This document shows positions 49,169 through 56,911 of a DNA stretch of 64,000 nucleotides, in pieces. The position numbers were made by a program, and so were the translations under genes. Numbering within the stretch: position 1 is the first letter of the stretch; the number at the start of each line of letters is the position of its first letter. Source of the stretch: Pseudomonadota bacterium (lineage in GTDB: Bacteria > Pseudomonadota > Gammaproteobacteria > Burkholderiales > Gallionellaceae); the NCBI GenBank assembly GCA_021787435.1, contig JAJYLY010000005.1:62001-126000 (forward strand). Direction: 5' to 3'. Under the pieces are notes generated by a model. The model was not told where the DNA came from, did not search any database, and saw only the letters and a list, made by a program, of their open reading frames with translations.

Positions 49169-49735
49169 ATGGCAAAACCAGATCCAGCAGCAGAGGCAGC
49201 AGAGGCCGTTGATCCGCTTCCCAAAAGCAAAAAAAAGCTCATTATGATCATCGTTGCCGTGGTCATCCTGCTCGCAGGAGGAGGTGCTGCAGCTTATTTC
49301 CTGATGAAACCATCGGCAAAACATGAGATCAAGGTAGTAGAAGACTCCAAAGCTCCACCCAAGTTTGTTGAAATTGGCACTTACACCGCCAATCTGATGC
49401 GCGAAGACACTGACCGCTATCTGCAAATCGGCATCTCGCTCAAGATTACAGATCCGGATCTCGAAGAAAAGATCAAGGCGCAATTGCCCGAAATTCAGAA
49501 CACGATAAACTTGCTGCTGCAGAGCAAATATCCCTCCCAGCTTTCCACCGTGGAAGGCAAGGAGAAACTTGCCAACCAGATCAAGGAGCAAATAGAGTTC
49601 ATCATGGGTTTACGCAAATCAGCGCCGCCCATACGTTCGGTTGCGCCGGATGCCGAAACGCAGCCAATTTCCCCTTCCGCACCCGCCAAAAAAGGCATTT
49701 CGGCAGTTCTGTTCACATCATTCATCATTCAATAA
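49169..49735 (+). CDS. fliL: flagellar basal body protein FliL
   Basis: 188 residues. One membrane helix (LIMIIVAVVILLAGGGAAAYFL, about 25-46) and the periplasmic FliL domain (VEIGTYTANLMREDTDRYLQIGISLKITDPDLEEKIKAQLPEIQN). Supports stator function. AGGAAA before ATG; a 78-base gap to fliK suggests a promoter here. A weak GGCGATAA lies at about 49131 with no good -35, so I do not claim it. Confidence 0.93.
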   Translation: MAKPDPAAEAAEAVDPLPKSKKKLIMIIVAVVILLAGGGAAAYFLMKPSAKHEIKVVEDSKAPPKFVEIGTYTANLMREDTDRYLQIGISLKITDPDLEEKIKAQLPEIQNTINLLLQSKYPSQLSTVEGKEKLANQIKEQIEFIMGLRKSAPPIRSVAPDAETQPISPSAPAKKGISAVLFTSFIIQ

Positions 49736-49737
49736 AA

Positions 49738-50727
49738 ATGAGCGAATTTCTTTCACAGGATGAAGTCGACTCGCTGCTCAAGGGAGTGAATGGCGAGACC
49801 GATGAGGTCGCGGATCACCCGGAAGCCGCAGCAGGAGATGTGCGCTCCTACAATCTTGCATCCCAGGAACGCATCGTGCGCGGGCGCATGCCCACGATGG
49901 AGATCATCAACGAGCGTTTTGCGCGTCTATTCCGCATCGGCCTGTTCAATTTCATCAGGCGCACGCCGGAAATTTCTGTTGGTCCTGTGCGCGTATTGAA
50001 GTTTGGCGAATTCATACGCAACATCGCAGTACCTACCAACCTGAACATCATTCAGGCCAAGCCGCTGCGCGGCAACGGCCTGTTCATCTTTGACCCGAAT
50101 CTGGTCTTTCTGGTGGTGGACAACATGTTCGGCGGCGATGGCCGTTTCCACACCCGGGTCGAAGGCCGCGAATTCACCCAGACCGAACAGCGCATCATAC
50201 GCAACCTGCTGGAAGTGGTATTCGAAGCCTTTACCAAGTCATGGGAGACCGTGCATCCGCTCGAGTTCGAATTCGTGCGTTCCGAAATGAACCCGCAGTT
50301 CGCCAATATTGCCACACCGAACGAAGTCGTGATCGTCACCAGCTTCGACATCGAACTAGGCGGAAACGGCGGCTCTTTCCATGTCTGCATGCCCTATTCC
50401 ATGCTGGAACCCGTAAAGGATCTGCTGTACAACAATGTTCAGGGTGAACACATGGCCGTGGATCAGCGCTGGCTGCAGCTGCTTTCCCGCCAGGTGCAAT
50501 GTGCTGATATCGAGCTGGCCGCAACGCTGGGACAAGCCGACATCACGCTGGAAAAGGTATTGAAAATGCGCAATGGCGACGTGATACTGTTGGAAGTGAA
50601 CGATAACATCACCGCATCCGTGGATGGCATACCGGTCCTGGAGTGCAAGTACGGCGTGTTCAACAATCAATATGCGCTCAAAATTGTAAAAATGCTGACG
50701 AACAATGAAGGAGACAACAATGTCTGA
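49738..50727 (+). CDS. fliM: flagellar motor switch protein FliM
   Basis: 329 residues. N-terminal CheY-P binding peptide (SEFLSQDEVDSLLKGV), a CheC-like middle domain (GRGPTMEI..., EFIRNIAVPTNL) and a C-terminal SpoA domain (AATLGQADITLEKVLKMRNGDVILLE). Starts 2 bases after fliL and overlaps fliN by 8. Confidence 0.96.
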   Translation: MSEFLSQDEVDSLLKGVNGETDEVADHPEAAAGDVRSYNLASQERIVRGRMPTMEIINERFARLFRIGLFNFIRRTPEISVGPVRVLKFGEFIRNIAVPTNLNIIQAKPLRGNGLFIFDPNLVFLVVDNMFGGDGRFHTRVEGREFTQTEQRIIRNLLEVVFEAFTKSWETVHPLEFEFVRSEMNPQFANIATPNEVVIVTSFDIELGGNGGSFHVCMPYSMLEPVKDLLYNNVQGEHMAVDQRWLQLLSRQVQCADIELAATLGQADITLEKVLKMRNGDVILLEVNDNITASVDGIPVLECKYGVFNNQYALKIVKMLTNNEGDNNV

Positions 50728-51157
50728 GGAAACCGCCATCACCGCTGACGACTGGGGCGCTGCCATGTCGGAGCAATCGGCTGCGACAGGTGCCGACGAC
50801 TGGGCTGCCGCGATGGCCGAACAGGAAGCCCCGCCGCCAGCAAGCAAACCGCATGTATTCGAAAAATTCGGCGAAGGCGGTGCTGGTGCTGCAACCAACG
50901 ATCTGGACATGATCCTGGACATTCCGGTGCAGCTGACCGTTGAACTGGGGCGCACCAAGATGCCAATCAAAAACCTGCTGCAGTTGGCGCAAGGTTCAGT
51001 GGTGGAACTTTCCGGTATGGCGGGTGAACCGCTGGACGTAATGATCAACGGCTTTCTGATTGCCCAGGGAGAGGTCGTAGTCGTCAACGATAAGCTCGGC
51101 ATACGTGTGACCGATATCATCACGCCCTCCGAACGCCTGCGTCGCCTTAACCGTTAA
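50720..51157 (+). CDS. fliN: flagellar motor switch protein FliN
   Basis: 145 residues: acidic, Trp-containing N-terminal region (two DDWGAAM/DDWAAAM-like repeats, residues 8-38) then a SpoA domain (DIPVQLTVELGRTKMPIKNLLQLAQGSVVELS...). ATG at 50720 has AAGGAG six bases ahead; an in-frame ATG at 50705 is also possible. The duplicated DDW element in the N-terminus is probably a local duplication. Confidence 0.95.
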   Translation: MSEETAITADDWGAAMSEQSAATGADDWAAAMAEQEAPPPASKPHVFEKFGEGGAGAATNDLDMILDIPVQLTVELGRTKMPIKNLLQLAQGSVVELSGMAGEPLDVMINGFLIAQGEVVVVNDKLGIRVTDIITPSERLRRLNR

Positions 51158-51159
51158 CC

Positions 51160-51594
51160 ATGAGGCATCTTTGCATCTTCTTCACCCTGCTGCTAATTGA
51201 AAAGACAGCCATGGCTGCCTCGCGCCCCATCGAGGTACCCTCGGTAGTCAGCACGGGCGGCATGATAAAAATCACCTTGAGCCTATTCCTGGTGCTGGCA
51301 GCAATCGTCGCGGTTGCTTGGCTGCTTAAACGCATGAATGTCGCGCAGCAAGGCAGAGGTAATCTGCTCAAGGTCATCGGCACCGTGGCTGTAGGACAGC
51401 GCGAGCGCGTCGTGCTGATCGAAATAAATGAAACCTGGCTGCTGGTGGGTGTCGGCCCGGGACAGATACGCACCCTGCACACGCTTGTAAAGGACGACAA
51501 GGTCTCGCCCCTGCCTGAAGCCGACAATCAGTTCGGCAAGATGCTCTCCCTGCTAAAGAGCCGTTCAACCCATGGCAAGAACCATGCTTCGTAG
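51160..51594 (+). CDS. fliO: flagellar biosynthetic protein FliO
   Basis: 144 residues. N-terminal signal-like segment ([19 protein letters not shown]), one membrane helix ([22 protein letters not shown]) and a soluble domain ([30 protein letters not shown]) with the FliO pattern. Small assembly factor for FliP. Starts 2 bases after fliN; overlaps fliP. Confidence 0.9.
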   Translation: MRHLCIFFTLLLIEKTAMAASRPIEVPSVVSTGGMIKITLSLFLVLAAIVAVAWLLKRMNVAQQGRGNLLKVIGTVAVGQRERVVLIEINETWLLVGVGPGQIRTLHTLVKDDKVSPLPEADNQFGKMLSLLKSRSTHGKNHAS

Positions 51595-52324
51595 GTTGCT
51601 GCTTGCCCTGGCATTGATTTTCATGAGTCACGGCGCATGGGCAGAGCTTGCCGTTCCTGCAATCACCAGCAAGGCCGCATCCGGAGGCGGCCAAAGCTAC
51701 AGCCTGAGTCTGCAAACGCTCTTGATACTCACCTCGCTGAGTTTCCTGCCGGCCATCCTGCTGATGATGACCGCTTTTACCCGCATCATCATCGTGCTTA
51801 GCATGCTGCGCTCCGCACTCGGCACCCCCACTTCGCCGCCGAATCAAGTATTGATCGGCCTGTCGCTGTTCCTTACCTTCTTCGTCATGTCGCCAGTGTT
51901 CGACAAGATATACACTGACGCCTATCTGCCCTACAGCGAAAATCGGTTGGATTTCCAGCAAGCCATGGACAAAGGTGTCGTTCCGCTTAAAACCTTCATG
52001 CTGCGACAGACCCGGCAGACCGATCTTGCTCTGTTCGTCAAAATATCAAACAGCGCTCCGCTGCAAAGCGCGGCAGACGTGCCGCTGCGCCTTTTGGTTC
52101 CGGCCTATGTGACCAGCGAGTTGAAAACGGCCTTCCAGATAGGTTTCGTGGTGTATATACCGTTTCTGATCATAGACATGGTGGTCGCCAGCATCCTGAT
52201 GTCCATGGGCATGATGATGCTGTCTCCATCCACCATCTCGCTGCCGTTCAAGATCATGCTGTTCGTGCTGGCGGACGGCTGGAATCTGCTCATCGGCTCT
52301 CTTGCACAGAGCTTTTATACCTGA
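51572..52324 (+). CDS. fliP: flagellar export gate protein FliP
   Basis: 250 residues. Cleaved signal peptide ([20 protein letters not shown]) and four membrane helices; family block [40 protein letters not shown] and [28 protein letters not shown]. FliP5-FliQ4-FliR1 forms the export gate. Overlaps fliO by 23 bases. Confidence 0.96.
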   Translation: MARTMLRRLLLALALIFMSHGAWAELAVPAITSKAASGGGQSYSLSLQTLLILTSLSFLPAILLMMTAFTRIIIVLSMLRSALGTPTSPPNQVLIGLSLFLTFFVMSPVFDKIYTDAYLPYSENRLDFQQAMDKGVVPLKTFMLRQTRQTDLALFVKISNSAPLQSAADVPLRLLVPAYVTSELKTAFQIGFVVYIPFLIIDMVVASILMSMGMMMLSPSTISLPFKIMLFVLADGWNLLIGSLAQSFYT

Positions 52325-52337
52325 ACGGGACACGAGA

Positions 52338-52607
52338 ATGACACCGGAATCCGTCATGACACTTGGCCAGCAGGCCATCGAATTGATCCTGATGCTCGCA
52401 GGACCCATGCTGTTAAGCGCACTGCTCATCGGCTTAGTGGTCAGCGTTTTTCAGGCTGCCACGCAGATCAACGAACAGACCCTATCCTTCATTCCCAAAC
52501 TGTTAGGCATCTTCGCCGCGCTGGTGCTGCTCGGACCCTGGATGATTAGCATGATGGTGGATTTCATCCAGCGACTGTATGGCAACATTCCCTGGCTAGC
52601 TGGCTAA
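52338..52607 (+). CDS. fliQ: flagellar export gate protein FliQ
   Basis: 89 residues, two membrane helices: MTPESVMTLGQQAIELILML and LLSALLIGLVVSVFQAATQINEQTLSFIPKLLGIF, the standard FliQ sequence. ATG at 52338 (13 bases after the fliP stop); the frame to 52302 overlaps fliP and is not used. Confidence 0.95.
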   Translation: MTPESVMTLGQQAIELILMLAGPMLLSALLIGLVVSVFQAATQINEQTLSFIPKLLGIFAALVLLGPWMISMMVDFIQRLYGNIPWLAG

Positions 52608-52885
52608 AAACAGGATGCAGCATGCAGTATTCAGACCGCAGGGGGCTTCCCACGAAACAAAGCCGCGCTATGCGCTCGTTGTTTTTGAATGGAAGCTCCT
52701 GTTTCTGAATGAAGGACTGAGGATTGTGCTATGAGCAACGAATTAAAAATAAATGGTTCAAAATTGAAAACGGAAAGGACACCTGTGAAATATTTAATTA
52801 TCAGTCCTCAGAGTTCAATCCTCAATCTCCAACTCCCCGCTATGCTCTCCACACTCCTCAATCCTCAATCACCGGTCTTCTGATC
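52608..52885. other. atypical AT-rich gap between fliQ and fliR
   Basis: 278 bases where fliQ and fliR are normally joined. It holds a repeat shared with flgJ (52647-52708), inverted repeats (AGGACTGA at 52713 with TCAGTCCT at 52801), several TCCTCAATC direct copies and an AT-rich core (about 52735-52800, clearly below the neighbours in GC). No credible gene; the in-frame extension of fliR into it is low complexity. Confidence 0.8.
52647..52726. repeat. dispersed repeat, copy in the fliQ-fliR gap
   Basis: Contains TTCCCACGAAACAA (52647-52660), a hairpin-forming middle, GAAGCTCCTGTTTCTGA (52692-52708) and a GGATTG tail. The same 14-mer and 17-mer, in the same order and orientation, recur at 59928-59965 inside flgJ. 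Confidence 0.75.
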
Positions 52886-53662
52886 ATGATCAGTGTGACC
52901 AGCGCGCAACTGGACATGTGGCTAGCCACCCTGCTTTATCCCCTGGTGCGACTGCTTGCGCTAATTGCCAGCGCGCCCATATTTGGCGAGCAGCAGACAC
53001 CTGTGCGGGTCAAGATAGGACTCTCGGTATTGCTGGCAATACTGCTTGGCCCGACACTGGATCCCATGCCAGCCGTGCCTGTCGGATCAATACAGGGGCT
53101 GCTGATCATCATAGAGCAAATCATCATAGGCAGCGCGATGGGTTTCACCATGCGCCTGATCTTTTCCGCAGTGGAGCTGGCCGGCGAATTGTCGGGCATG
53201 ATCATGGGTATCGGATTTGCAAGCTTCTATGACACCCGGACCGCCGCCAACTCGGCTGTCATCTCTCAATGGATGGGGATCATCGCTTCGCTCACTTTTC
53301 TGACACTGAACGGACACCTGATGATCCTCTCGCTTGTCGCCGAGAGTTTTCATACATTGCCGATCGGACAGATGATGCCCGCACAAAGTTTCTACACCTT
53401 GGTCCAGTGGGGCGCGAACATCTTCATCTTTGGCTTGCAGATCTCTTTGCCTTTGCTTGCCGCACTTTTGATCACCAATCTGGCCATGGGCATACTGACC
53501 CGCGCCGCCCAGCAGCTCAACCTGTTTGCGATCGGATTCCCCATCACGCTGACGATAGGCTTTGTGATACTCAGCATTTCCCTGCCCTACCTGGCCCCTA
53601 TCATGGACAGAATGACGGCGGATGTGCTTGCCACCTCGCTCAAGCTTGTGAAGCTTCCCTGA
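52886..53662 (+). CDS. fliR: flagellar export gate protein FliR
   Basis: 258 residues, five to six membrane helices, with the FliR blocks LYPLVRLLALIASAPIFGEQQTP and ELAGELSGMIMGIGFASFYDTRTAANSAVIS. ATG at 52886 (MISVTSAQLDMW) matches the family N-terminus; longer frames into the gap are low complexity. Ends 23 bases from the convergent minE stop with no terminator between. Confidence 0.94.
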   Translation: MISVTSAQLDMWLATLLYPLVRLLALIASAPIFGEQQTPVRVKIGLSVLLAILLGPTLDPMPAVPVGSIQGLLIIIEQIIIGSAMGFTMRLIFSAVELAGELSGMIMGIGFASFYDTRTAANSAVISQWMGIIASLTFLTLNGHLMILSLVAESFHTLPIGQMMPAQSFYTLVQWGANIFIFGLQISLPLLAALLITNLAMGILTRAAQQLNLFAIGFPITLTIGFVILSISLPYLAPIMDRMTADVLATSLKLVKLP

Positions 53663-53685
53663 TCATTTGCGCATTCCGCGAACGA

Positions 53686-53964
53686 TCAAAGCTTGCGGTT
53701 CTCGGGCAACGTGATATTCAACTCCAGCACATCGTACTGATCGTGCTTGCCAAGCTGAACCTTGAATGAATCGCGATCGACATGGATGTACTTGGCAATC
53801 ACCGCCATCAACTCCTCCTGCAATGCAGGCAGATAATCCGGTGTGGCCGTGCCTCTACCCGCACGCTCGTGAGCTAGTATGATCTGCAGGCGCTCCTTGG
53901 CGACAAGCGCAGTTTTCTTTTCGCTACCCCTAAGATAATCGATCAGGCCGGCTATCATCGACAT
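53686..53964 (-). CDS. minE: cell division topological specificity factor MinE
   Basis: 92 residues. N-terminal membrane/MinD-binding segment (LVAKERLQIILAHERAG) and the C-terminal dimer domain (LQEELMAVIAKYIHVDRDSFKVQLGKHDQYDVLELNITLP). Drives MinD oscillation so the septum forms mid-cell. Last gene of minC-minD-minE. Confidence 0.95.
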   Translation of the reverse strand: MSMIAGLIDYLRGSEKKTALVAKERLQIILAHERAGRGTATPDYLPALQEELMAVIAKYIHVDRDSFKVQLGKHDQYDVLELNITLPENRKL

Positions 53965-53965
53965 C

Positions 53966-54775
53966 TCAGGCTCCTCCCAACAGGCGCTTGAAGAATCCTG
54001 CCTTCTCGGTCATAAATCGCATCGGCAATTCTTCTCCCATGAAACGTCTCACCACATCCTTGTACGCATCGGCCACATCGCTCTTTTCCAGATGTATCGC
54101 AGGATTACCCGCATTGGATGCCTGCAGCACAGACTCGGATTCTGGAATCACGCCCAAAAGCGGGATGCGCAGGATTTCCTGGATATCAGTAACAGATAGC
54201 ATCTCGCCTGCATTCACGCGCTTGGGGTCGTAACGTGTGACTAGTAGATGTTCCTTGACAGGCTCCAATCCCTCAACGGCGCGCTTGGATTTTGCGGCCA
54301 GTATTCCCAGGATACGGTCGGAATCTCGCACAGACGAAACTTCGGGATTGGTCACCACCAGCGCTTCGTCGGCGAAATACATCGCAGTGAACGCGCCAGA
54401 CTCTATTCCGGCCGGCGAGTCGCAGACGATGAAATCGAAACTCTCCTTTAATTCGTCCAGTATGCGCCCCACCCCTTCCAGGTTCAACGCATCCTTGTCT
54501 CTGGTCTGGGATGCCGGCAGGATATACAGGTTGTCGCAGTTTTTGTCCTTGATCAGCGCCTGCTTTAGCAATACTTCACCGTTGATCACATTGATGATGT
54601 CATAAACCACGCGTCGCTCGCAACCCATGATGAGATCCAGGTTGCGCAAGCCGACGTCGAAATCGATCACCACGGTCCTGTTGCCGCGTAGCGCAAGGCC
54701 GCTCGAAAAACTGGCACTGGTCGTGGTTTTCCCCACCCCCCCCTTGCCCGAAGTCACAACTATCACTTTAGCCAC
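53966..54775 (-). CDS. minD: septum site-determining ATPase MinD
   Basis: 269 residues. Deviant Walker A KGGVGKTT (11-18), switch regions and VGLRNLDLIMG, and the C-terminal amphipathic membrane-targeting helix (AGFFKRLLGG). MinD recruits MinC to the membrane. Stop is 1 base before minE; ParA/MinD family and distinct from FlhG, which is not in the window. Confidence 0.97.
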   Translation of the reverse strand: MAKVIVVTSGKGGVGKTTTSASFSSGLALRGNRTVVIDFDVGLRNLDLIMGCERRVVYDIINVINGEVLLKQALIKDKNCDNLYILPASQTRDKDALNLEGVGRILDELKESFDFIVCDSPAGIESGAFTAMYFADEALVVTNPEVSSVRDSDRILGILAAKSKRAVEGLEPVKEHLLVTRYDPKRVNAGEMLSVTDIQEILRIPLLGVIPESESVLQASNAGNPAIHLEKSDVADAYKDVVRRFMGEELPMRFMTEKAGFFKRLLGGA

Positions 54776-54846
54776 GTTTCATTTCCTGAAGAATTGATGG
54801 ATAAGAATGCATTTTACCCGTAAAGCGCAAATACAAAAAATTTCTG

Positions 54847-55608
54847 TCACTTGAGCATAGGCTCTATCAGGAGGCGTGATCCTTCAAGCCTTATTTGTGC
54901 GGGCTTTGCCCATACATTTTCTGACATTTCATTTTCAAGCACCTTGAAACAACCCGCGATCGACAAGAGCTCTGCCTCCATGCCCTGAACGAAGATGCGC
55001 GCAGACTCATTGCCCTGCGCACCCGCAATCGCGCGGCCCCGCATCGGCGCATAAACATGTATGTCGCCATCGGCGATCAGCTCTGCCCCTGCATTGACCA
55101 CTCCCATCACCACCAGATTTGCGCCTTCAGCATAAATGCGCTGCCCAGTGCGAACGGGTTTGTCGATAACCAGCGTCGGACGAAGCTCCACAACAGGCGA
55201 TTCCTGTCCGAACCCCGGCAGTTCAATCTGTTTTGCGACAGGCGACTCGGCAAGAGGTGGTGTCGATTCAAACGTCTTTTTGGGCGCTACACCCGTCGAC
55301 AGGAACTGCACCAACCCCGTCTTGGCTGCCGCATCCCGCTGATCCTCGGAACCGCCGACGATACCTGCAGCACACATGCGATGTTTTAACATGAACGAGG
55401 TCAATCCGGAAAAGTCGGGAATTGCATGCAACCCGGCAATGGCGGAGAGATCGAGTAAGACCGGGGTGTCGGCAAAAAAATCTGGCGTCTTTTCGAGGCG
55501 CAATGCCAGCTCCTTTTGCAGCTGAAGCATATCGGTTGTATGAAGGTGCAACTTCAACACAGGCAGATTGCCGGTTTTGATTTTGAATGCGGGTTCTTCT
55601 GTTGTCAT
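54847..55608 (-). CDS. minC: septum site-determining inhibitor MinC
   Basis: 253 residues. N-terminal FtsZ-inhibiting domain (about 1-110) and C-terminal beta-helix (about 145-250) with RTGQRIYAEGANLVVMGVVNAGAELIADGDIHVYAPMRGRAIAG, which binds MinD. The ATG at 55608 is preferred over 55632 because MTTEEPAFKIK begins the domain. The 93-base gap to flgL must contain its promoter; none clear. Confidence 0.94.
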   Translation of the reverse strand: MTTEEPAFKIKTGNLPVLKLHLHTTDMLQLQKELALRLEKTPDFFADTPVLLDLSAIAGLHAIPDFSGLTSFMLKHRMCAAGIVGGSEDQRDAAAKTGLVQFLSTGVAPKKTFESTPPLAESPVAKQIELPGFGQESPVVELRPTLVIDKPVRTGQRIYAEGANLVVMGVVNAGAELIADGDIHVYAPMRGRAIAGAQGNESARIFVQGMEAELLSIAGCFKVLENEMSENVWAKPAQIRLEGSRLLIEPMLK

Positions 55609-55701
55609 GATCTTAAAAAACTCAGACTGCACAGGCAGCCTTAAATTGAGAACAAGAAGTTTACCTCAGATAAGGGCACTATAGCTGCTCGATTGAGCTG
55701 A

Positions 55702-56904
55702 TTACAAGTAGGTGAACATGGACAAATTGGCAACTTGAACAAATGATTTCTGTGCCGCCTGTAAAACCGTCTGCTGCAGGTCAAGATTACTGATGGCCTG
55801 CGTTACATTGGTATCCTGCAATGTAGACAAAGTTTGCTGCAGTTGCAAACCCACACTGTTTCCTGTTGCCTGCAGCGAATTGATTTCATTGATGCGCAAG
55901 CCCAACGAGGTTTGCGTATTCAGCACGTTATTGAGCGCATTGTCGATATTGCCAAGACCGGTGTTGAGACTGTTGGTCAGAGCAGTGCCTGTCGTGGGAG
56001 ATTTCAGCGCGGTGATTAGATTGGAAATCGTCGTGAACATGCTTTGGTTCGTGCTGGGGGCAACCGTAAAACTATCCCCTGCCGCAGGCGTTCCCTGAAT
56101 GTTCATCTGCATGCCATCGAAAGATATAGCCTGTCCGCTTACATAGGGCTGTGCCGTTTGACCCACCACCGGTAGGCCGGTCGTGGTATTGGTGACGGTA
56201 TAAGTGGTTGCGCCTGCTGCCGTTGCAAAGTTAATGCTGTAATTATTACCCGTCAATGCCGCAGGATCCATCACCGATCCGGCACTGATGGTGGCGCTGC
56301 CTGTATTTGACGCTGCTGCCTGTGTGACAAACGTGCCATTGCCGTTCTTGATGCGCATGAATACATCAGCGCCACTATCGTTCACCGAAATCTGGCGCCC
56401 TGAACCCACCTGCATCTTGCGCTGACCATTATCGCCAAAATAAGCCACGCCAGCTGGCGTCGAAACGAACGGCTGAGTTTGGGACTGAAATCCGGAAAAC
56501 ATATAATTCCCGGTCGAGTCCGTAGTGTTGGCAAGCCCCATCAACTCCTGGAGCTGACCGCTCAAGGTAGCCGCCATTGTTGCGCGGTCGCTAGCATTGA
56601 GCGTACCATTTCCGGCGGACACCACAGTCGTTCTGACGCTCTGCATCAGGTTGGTCACACTCTGCAAAGTGCTTTCCTCGAGCGACACGGCATTTAGCGC
56701 AGTTATACCACTTGCAGACTGCTGATTATTGACGGCGATGCTCTGCGAGACTGATAACGCCTGCGTATAGGCTACAGGATCGACCGCTGCATTGGTAAGC
56801 GCCATGCCGCTGGCAATCTGCTGCTGAGTCGATGCCAACTGGGTTTGCTGCTGATTGAGCAAGGCCACATTATTGGTAAATATCGTGCTGGAGCTGATAC
56901 GCAT
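55702..56904 (-). CDS. flgL: hook-associated protein 3 FlgL
   Basis: 400 residues. Flagellin-like D0/D1 N-terminus (MRISSSTIFTNNVALLNQQQTQLASTQQQIASG) and C-terminus (SNLDLQQTVLQAAQKSFVQVANLSMFTYL). Contains one copy of the ISFDGMQMNIQGTPAAGDSF module that recurs in FlgK. Joins hook to filament. AGGTG ahead of the ATG; spaced 7 bases from flgK. Confidence 0.95.
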   Translation of the reverse strand: MRISSSTIFTNNVALLNQQQTQLASTQQQIASGMALTNAAVDPVAYTQALSVSQSIAVNNQQSASGITALNAVSLEESTLQSVTNLMQSVRTTVVSAGNGTLNASDRATMAATLSGQLQELMGLANTTDSTGNYMFSGFQSQTQPFVSTPAGVAYFGDNGQRKMQVGSGRQISVNDSGADVFMRIKNGNGTFVTQAAASNTGSATISAGSVMDPAALTGNNYSINFATAAGATTYTVTNTTTGLPVVGQTAQPYVSGQAISFDGMQMNIQGTPAAGDSFTVAPSTNQSMFTTISNLITALKSPTTGTALTNSLNTGLGNIDNALNNVLNTQTSLGLRINEINSLQATGNSVGLQLQQTLSTLQDTNVTQAISNLDLQQTVLQAAQKSFVQVANLSMFTYL

Positions 56905-56911
56905 TTTTCAC

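Noticed and set aside
52724..52885. Upstream extension of FliR by 54 residues
   Set aside because: Low-complexity, AT-rich repeat sequence with no membrane sense; FliR family begins at 52886.
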